41,254 nucleotides of DNA from Sporisorium sorghi. Its lineage: Eukaryota; Basidiomycota; Ustilaginomycetes; Ustilaginales; Ustilaginaceae. The stretch is from NCBI GenBank assembly GCA_023212695.1, contig JALCCG010000191.1, positions 1-41,254 of the forward strand, written 5' to 3'. The translations under genes were made by a program, and so were the position numbers. A model generated the notes under the pieces. The model was not told the origin of the DNA. It made no database searches and worked only from the letters and a program-made list of their open reading frames with translations. Position 1 is the first letter of the stretch. Each line of letters begins with the position of its first letter. Positions 36,398 through 41,254 of this stretch are shown here, one piece after another.

Positions 36398-39300
36398 TCA
36401 CTGCGACCAAACGCCCCTCCGCTGCAACCACCGATACGTATCCGCAACGAGATACAGACTGCCCGCCACCACCACGGGCCCTCCCCCACCCAGCCTCGCC
36501 GCCCACTCAACCGCCGCCTCGACACCTGCAAACGTCCTCAGCTCGCCCACATCGACGGTCTGCGCAACCCGCTTCAACGTGGCCAGCGAGTCGCTCAGCT
36601 CGACACTGCGCACCCACGGCATGCCCTCTGGCGGGCTGAACGTCGTCAGCGCCACATTCTGGCGCTCCACCATCCCGCTCGGTTGCGCCAAGAGCGCGTG
36701 CACCATCGCCTCGTAATCTTTGCCCTCGGAGAAGGCAAAGATGTACGTCACCTCGAACTGGCGCGGAATGGGGGTGGTGGCCTTGCCCTTGCCCACGGGG
36801 TCGGACAGCGCACGTGCAGCGAGGCACGCGTCGATGTACTCGCGCAGAGCTACGGCACTCGACGCGTTGTGCGCGCCGTCCACCAGCACGTCGACGCCAT
36901 CGACGCTGTGCCACGAGCACCTGCCTGCCCAACGGACCGCATTGATCGACTCCCTCACCCGCACGTTCGCCTCGGGATCGTCACGCAACCCCCACATTAT
37001 CCGCGTGCGTAGATCCTCCCACCGGTCCTGCGCCCATTCGTCGCGCGCGATCGACGACAGCGTCTGCACCGCCAAACACACCCCTGTCAGGTTCGCACGT
37101 GTCCGTTCCACGCTCACCGGCACCGAGAACACCACAGGATCGTGCGGGTGCGCTACAAACGTCGACGGCGGATTCATCCCCGACGTCGACAGAAATAGCG
37201 TAGGCGCCAGCCGCGGCGTGAAGTCAACCGAACTGCCCCAGCGCTCCGACTTGGTCGGCGGCAGCGACAGCAGCTTCCACGGAATGTACGTCTTGACTAG
37301 GCGGGCGTTGCGCGCTATGCAGACGTTGCGCACCGAATCGAGGATGCCTGCTGCTCGGGGTCCGAGCTGCTTGGCCTCGTTCTCGAGCGGTCCCAGCGCG
37401 AGCTGGTCGACGGTCGTACTATCGTCGAGCCTCTGGTCCGCGATGATGCACAGACCGTTCTCCTTGACGATGCCGGCCTTTTCGCGTGCGATGCCCTCCA
37501 GCTTGCTCCCCAAAAACGCCTCGTGATCGCGATCAATAGGACATATGATGCTAGCTAGCACCTGCGAGTCATCAAACACATTGGTCGCATCCAACCTCCC
37601 ACCCAACCCCACCTCCACCAGCAGCACCTCCGGCCTCTTCGACTCAGGCAGCAGCGAAAACGCCTGGAATGTCTGCGCTGTCAACAACTCAAACGGCGAC
37701 GACTTCAACGGCTGCCCATCGTCATCGACCGTCGCCACAACCTCCAACCCTTGATCCGCGAATAGCACATCCGACTGCGCCTGCCTCCACACATCGCGCG
37801 CTACGACCTCGCCGTCGACCTTGCAGCAGTCGCGGCGCTCGATGAGGTGCGGACTGACAAAGGTGCCTGTGCGGATGTCGAGCGCGTTGCGGATGATCGA
37901 GTCGAGGTAGGCGATGGTGCTGCCCTTGCCGTTGGTGCCTGCGACGTGGATGACGGGGAAGCGCTTGTGTGGGGAGCCGAGACGGGCGAGCAGGCGTGTG
38001 ATGCGTTCGAGGCCCAGCTCGATGCGCCGGCCCATGCCGCTGTCGTTGCCGTTGCTGTGACCGTTGCCGTTCGAAGGCGCGGGCACATTTCCGGACACAG
38101 GTTTCGAGGCAGTCGCAGACGATGTGCCGTTCGTCGTCGAAGCAGCGGCTGCAACAGGCAAAGCCACCGCAGCTGCGGCATGGCCGTCCTGCGCTGCCGT
38201 CGATCCTAGCTCTTGCTGAGCCGTCGCCACAGCTGCAGCCGGCGAGCCCGCCGCCTTCACCGCCTTCGAAGACGCCTCATTCGCATTCCCACTATACAGC
38301 CTCTGAATCGCCGGCGGGACAGGCGTATTCGTAGGATTTCCACTCTTCTGCCTGCGCCTCACTTCCTCCCACATCTCCCACTTCTGCTCCTCAGCCCTCT
38401 TCTTGGCCTCATTCTCCCTGCGCTCCCTCTCCTTCTCCTTGCGTGCCTGCGCGGCCCTGATCTCGTCCGCACGCAGCTTCTCCGCCTCAGCCTGCTTCTC
38501 CCTCTCCACAGCCAACGCCTTCTGCACTTCAAGGTACCTCCTCTCTGCGCGCGAGAGGCTGTTGTCCTGCGACACCTCGCCGTCGAGCGCCGGCTTGATG
38601 GCGGGATCCATTTCGTCCAGCGGCACACTCGTCGTGCGTGGCTGGCGTGTGGAGCCGAATGCACCGCCACCTCGGGGTGATTCTTGAGCGGGCGAGTCCG
38701 CGCCACTGTCCGTGTTCCGGCTGGCCTGTGTGTTGGAGCTGAACTTGCGCAGGAACGAGAGTCTCGGCGGCTTGGACTCGGTAGGAGCACTGACAGCGAC
38801 CATCGACTTGCTCGTCTCGGGCTCGTCCGCGGCCATAGGCATAGCAGGCAGGTCCCTCTCCTTCCTCGGCTTGGACGACGTTGCTGCAGCCGCCCCTTCA
38901 AACTCAGGAAACGGCGCCAAGTTCTGGATCGGAGGCAGCACAGGCGGACTAGGCAGCTCCGACTTGTTGATCCTACTGCTCGACGACGCCTGCCGCTCCT
39001 TGGCGGGCCTCTTCACCGCAGCGTCAGCAGCACCATTACCGACCGCCTCGCCAGACGTCTGCCTAGCAAGAGCAGCGCGCCTCTCGGCAGCATCGGCTGC
39101 AGCCGTAGCCGGATTCGAGGGTCGACGACGCGAAGTGCTTGTATCCAGCACGTTGGTGTCTGTGGTTGTCGTGAGCTGCTCTTGACTGTTCTGCTTGCTC
39201 GGTCTGCGTCGTGGTTTGGCCTTGATTTCCGATCCACCTGCCGAGGTGAAGCCGACGAGACCCTTTGCGTTGCCGTACTCGCTGATCTCGGCGCCTCCGT

Positions 39301-40810
39301 AGGATCCGATGGGCGCAGCGACGCTGGCGGGGTTACGACCGACCTGGCCCTGAACACCAGGACCGATGACGAGCGCGGTGGCGGGCATGGCCGGGAATTG
39401 AGCCGACGACTTTCCGTTTGGATTGGGCGACGAAGAGGACGCTGCTGCGGGTGCGGCGGTGGAGCGCTGCCCAGGCTGGACGGTGACGACGGAAGAGCTG
39501 TGTCTGCGTAGAGGCGCATCGGGTGCACCCGAAGCTGAAACGGGAGTGGCTGTGCCAGACCCAAGCCTTGGTGACGTGGGTGGTGAGGACACATTCTGCT
39601 GATCTATCGTCGAGGCAGCGAGTGCGACTGTGCTAGGATTGGCCGAGCTGGTAGGAGCTCCCGTCACGCCTGAGGTCGTAGTAGTGGTCGTGGTTGCGGT
39701 GCCAGGCAACACGGCCGTCGAGCCAAGCTTGGGACTGGCGCTAGACTTGGGTAGTGCAGCAGCGGCCGACGAGCGACGCTTGCCCTTGTTGCCGCTGCCC
39801 TTGCCCGACGAAGATTGGAGCAGGTTGAGCCCTTGTCCAAGCCCAGCCGGGTTGCCTGAGTAGGTCGTGTTGGTGGCCGTGTTTCTTCGGACGTGACCCG
39901 AGCCGACATTGTTAGCAGTGACGACGCGGAAAGCAGAGCGGTAGTCTTGATAGCGATGCTGATGGTAGTTTGCATTGGGCTGCGCGCCGACGGACGAAGA
40001 GAAGGAGGAAGGTTCCGAGGGTTGGATGATCGAGTAAGGCGGTGGTTCGGAGAGCGTTCCAGCGCGAGTGAGTGAGCCTGCGGGTGCCGAGTAGCGATGA
40101 TCCGAGCCGAGTTTGGGCAGCTCGAGCTCTTCCAGCGTATGATTCGGCTTGAGGCGCACCACAATCATGTCGCCCTCTTCGATCAAGCTGCACTCGTGAT
40201 GATCCTGGAGCTCAAAGCCACGCATTTCTGTCGTGTCATCATCGTCCGGATGTGCTTCGTCGCTGTGGTCCTGTTCGTCAAGATCGTCCTTCTGTCGAAG
40301 CTCGAGAGTGAGCATCTGCATCTTCCAGCCGTTGATGGCTTTTTCCTTGACTTCCTCTGAGAAAGTGAGCGGTTTTGTGGATGACTGCGCATTGGTCTGA
40401 CCCGTGAGAATGCGGAGGATGGACAGTTTGAACGACGAAATGTCCGAAGAGGGATCGGGCACGCGGTGAGGGATGCTGAATGAGGGAAGCGGCGGATGCG
40501 TCTTGAGTGTGATCAACGACGCTGGTCCACCGCCTGGCAACGCCCTTTTCGGATCGGCCGAAGGCATGATGGATCGAAAGCTGTGCCGAATCGGAAATGG
40601 TGCCGACGATGCAAAGGTGGCAAGCTGACGACGAGCGGCAGTTGCGCCTGGAGCTGTATGGCTCAGTCTCGCGGTGATGAGAGTGCGCGGATGATCAAGG
40701 CCTGCGGATGCACCGACTTTGCTCGTATGGCGGTATGAGGATGCTGTCCTCAGCTGCTGCTTGGACGAATGATGAAAGGCGACGAGGTGGTAGCCGTCCT
40801 TGAGTAGCAT
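36398..40810 (-). CDS. FOL3: Dihydrofolate synthase (FOL3) fused to a large N-terminal region of unknown function
   Basis: A continuous 1470-codon frame. The last 545 residues (Met926 onward, from 38035) form a complete dihydrofolate synthase, which joins dihydropteroate to glutamate. It opens MGRRIELGLERITRLLARLG, like the start of yeast Fol3; the ATP loop is HVAGTNGKGST (Lys962), then VEVGLGGRLDATN (about 1066-1077), DHEAFLG, LVDGAHNASS (about 1310) and VVVAGSLYLVADTYRWL. Residues 1-81 are Arg/Ser/Ala-rich and mitochondrial-presequence-like; about 100-230 look folded (FKLSILRILTG, SLIEEGDMIVVRLK) but are not recognised; 240-740 are disordered Ser/Ala/Pro-rich; 750-820 is a charged coiled coil (VEREKQAEAEKLRADEIRAA); a Ser/Asn/Gly linker precedes Met926. 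It could be a true fusion, or two genes sharing a frame with an internal start or hidden splice. Met82 (40567) is an alternative start. Confidence 0.85.
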   Translation of the reverse strand: MLLKDGYHLVAFHHSSKQQLRTASSYRHTSKVGASAGLDHPRTLITARLSHTAPGATAARRQLATFASSAPFPIRHSFRSIMPSADPKRALPGGGPASLITLKTHPPLPSFSIPHRVPDPSSDISSFKLSILRILTGQTNAQSSTKPLTFSEEVKEKAINGWKMQMLTLELRQKDDLDEQDHSDEAHPDDDDTTEMRGFELQDHHECSLIEEGDMIVVRLKPNHTLEELELPKLGSDHRYSAPAGSLTRAGTLSEPPPYSIIQPSEPSSFSSSVGAQPNANYHQHRYQDYRSAFRVVTANNVGSGHVRRNTATNTTYSGNPAGLGQGLNLLQSSSGKGSGNKGKRRSSAAAALPKSSASPKLGSTAVLPGTATTTTTTTSGVTGAPTSSANPSTVALAASTIDQQNVSSPPTSPRLGSGTATPVSASGAPDAPLRRHSSSVVTVQPGQRSTAAPAAASSSSPNPNGKSSAQFPAMPATALVIGPGVQGQVGRNPASVAAPIGSYGGAEISEYGNAKGLVGFTSAGGSEIKAKPRRRPSKQNSQEQLTTTTDTNVLDTSTSRRRPSNPATAAADAAERRAALARQTSGEAVGNGAADAAVKRPAKERQASSSSRINKSELPSPPVLPPIQNLAPFPEFEGAAAATSSKPRKERDLPAMPMAADEPETSKSMVAVSAPTESKPPRLSFLRKFSSNTQASRNTDSGADSPAQESPRGGGAFGSTRQPRTTSVPLDEMDPAIKPALDGEVSQDNSLSRAERRYLEVQKALAVEREKQAEAEKLRADEIRAAQARKEKERERRENEAKKRAEEQKWEMWEEVRRRQKSGNPTNTPVPPAIQRLYSGNANEASSKAVKAAGSPAAAVATAQQELGSTAAQDGHAAAAVALPVAAAASTTNGTSSATASKPVSGNVPAPSNGNGHSNGNDSGMGRRIELGLERITRLLARLGSPHKRFPVIHVAGTNGKGSTIAYLDSIIRNALDIRTGTFVSPHLIERRDCCKVDGEVVARDVWRQAQSDVLFADQGLEVVATVDDDGQPLKSSPFELLTAQTFQAFSLLPESKRPEVLLVEVGLGGRLDATNVFDDSQVLASIICPIDRDHEAFLGSKLEGIAREKAGIVKENGLCIIADQRLDDSTTVDQLALGPLENEAKQLGPRAAGILDSVRNVCIARNARLVKTYIPWKLLSLPPTKSERWGSSVDFTPRLAPTLFLSTSGMNPPSTFVAHPHDPVVFSVPVSVERTRANLTGVCLAVQTLSSIARDEWAQDRWEDLRTRIMWGLRDDPEANVRVRESINAVRWAGRCSWHSVDGVDVLVDGAHNASSAVALREYIDACLAARALSDPVGKGKATTPIPRQFEVTYIFAFSEGKDYEAMVHALLAQPSGMVERQNVALTTFSPPEGMPWVRSVELSDSLATLKRVAQTVDVGELRTFAGVEAAVEWAARLGGGGPVVVAGSLYLVADTYRWLQRRGVWSQ

Positions 40811-41122
40811 GCAAAGAAGGTGACCGTGTGTCGCTCGCTCGCTTGCTTGCTAGTCGCTCTGTCGCGCAAGCAGATTGAACATCAACCAGAGTCGTCGAGG
40901 TGATGCCCACCGAGATACTCGTTCGGTATGTCGAGAGCGCTCTGAGCAGAGATGGTCGTGCGAGGAGTGGGGAATGCAAGGATGGAGATAACGGCAGGCA
41001 AAGTAAGCAGGGTAGAATGGACCTGCGAGCGAGCGATGCTGCGTCGGTCAATGAAAAGAGGAGAGGGAGAGACAGGATCGTGATCTCGCTTGGCGGCGGC
41101 CTTGGCTTGGAAATCGCAGGGG

Positions 41123-41178
<56 letters not shown>

Positions 41179-41254
41179 AAGAAAAAAAGCAAAAAAAAAA
41201 AAAAGGGGGGGGGTTAATGTGGATTTCCATTAAAGTGAAAAGGGAGAGGGAGGG
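40811..41254. other. Upstream region of the FOL3 fusion and low-complexity right end
   Basis: Bases 40811-41122 are normal sequence, presumably the promoter of the FOL3 fusion gene. From 41123 there is a 53-base A run (to 41175), then a G/A patch, A14 (41191-41204) and G9 (41205-41213), then a short purine-rich tail. No gene is seen; the edge sequence is likely to be poorly determined. Confidence 0.75.
41123..41175. repeat. Poly(A) tract, 53 bases
   Basis: An uninterrupted A run lies about 313 bases upstream of the FOL3-fusion start codon and near the window edge. It mirrors the 63-base T run near the left edge. True length is uncertain. Confidence 0.9.

Noticed and set aside
36014..37012. 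333-codon plus-strand frame near the FOL3 end
   Set aside because: It begins in the protease promoter and runs antisense to FOL3; His/Arg/Pro-rich with no domain.

Overview
The window looks like ordinary nuclear chromosome of a basidiomycete, most likely a smut fungus (Ustilaginomycotina, Ustilago/Sporisorium-like). The reasons are these: eukaryotic core genes on both strands, almost no introns (one gene with two short GT-AG introns of 76 and 80 bases among 14 genes), GC-rich coding sequence, housekeeping proteins enlarged by Ser/Ala/Pro/Gln-rich insertions, and AT-rich homopolymers and microsatellites confined to the spaces between genes. The species call is inference from style and gene content. 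I see no transposon, tRNA, rRNA, CRISPR array or bacterial-type operon.

Layout, left to right: a low-complexity end (poly-T); SCL1 proteasome alpha-1 subunit (+, 3 exons); CCT2 chaperonin beta (-); RIB3 riboflavin synthesis (-); CTR9 of the Paf1 complex (-); PDX2/SNO-type pyridoxal phosphate synthase glutaminase (+); HAP3/NF-YB CCAAT-binding factor (+); a very large Fab1/PIKfyve-type lipid kinase (-); RIC8 G-alpha chaperone/exchange factor (+); PBN1/PIG-X of GPI mannosyltransferase I (-); a cysteine-free secreted protein of unknown family (+); a SNF2-family ATPase of the Rad5/Rad16/Uls1 group (-); SFA1 glutathione-dependent formaldehyde dehydrogenase (+); a secreted pepsin-like aspartic protease (-); and a 1470-residue protein whose last 545 residues are dihydrofolate synthase (FOL3) joined in frame to about 925 residues of unknown function (-). 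The right end is again low complexity (poly-A).

The genes do not form an evident cluster or pathway. Three vitamin genes (B2, B6, folate) are present but far apart and not co-oriented. Most of the interest lies in protein architecture: the FOL3 fusion, the interrupted glutaminase fold of PDX2, the Fab1-type kinase with no visible FYVE finger and an insert in its catalytic domain, and the SNF2 protein with a four-cysteine knuckle where relatives carry a RING. In the spaces between genes I see a double GATA site upstream of RIB3, a 24-base tandem repeat upstream of the protease, a CCAAT/ATTGG inverted pair between the kinase and RIC8, an in-frame duplicated small ORF upstream of HAP3, and long poly(dA:dT) tracts that occur only upstream of genes.

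I found no convincing new multi-gene system. The strongest candidates for something undescribed are the FOL3 fusion and the cysteine-free secreted protein.
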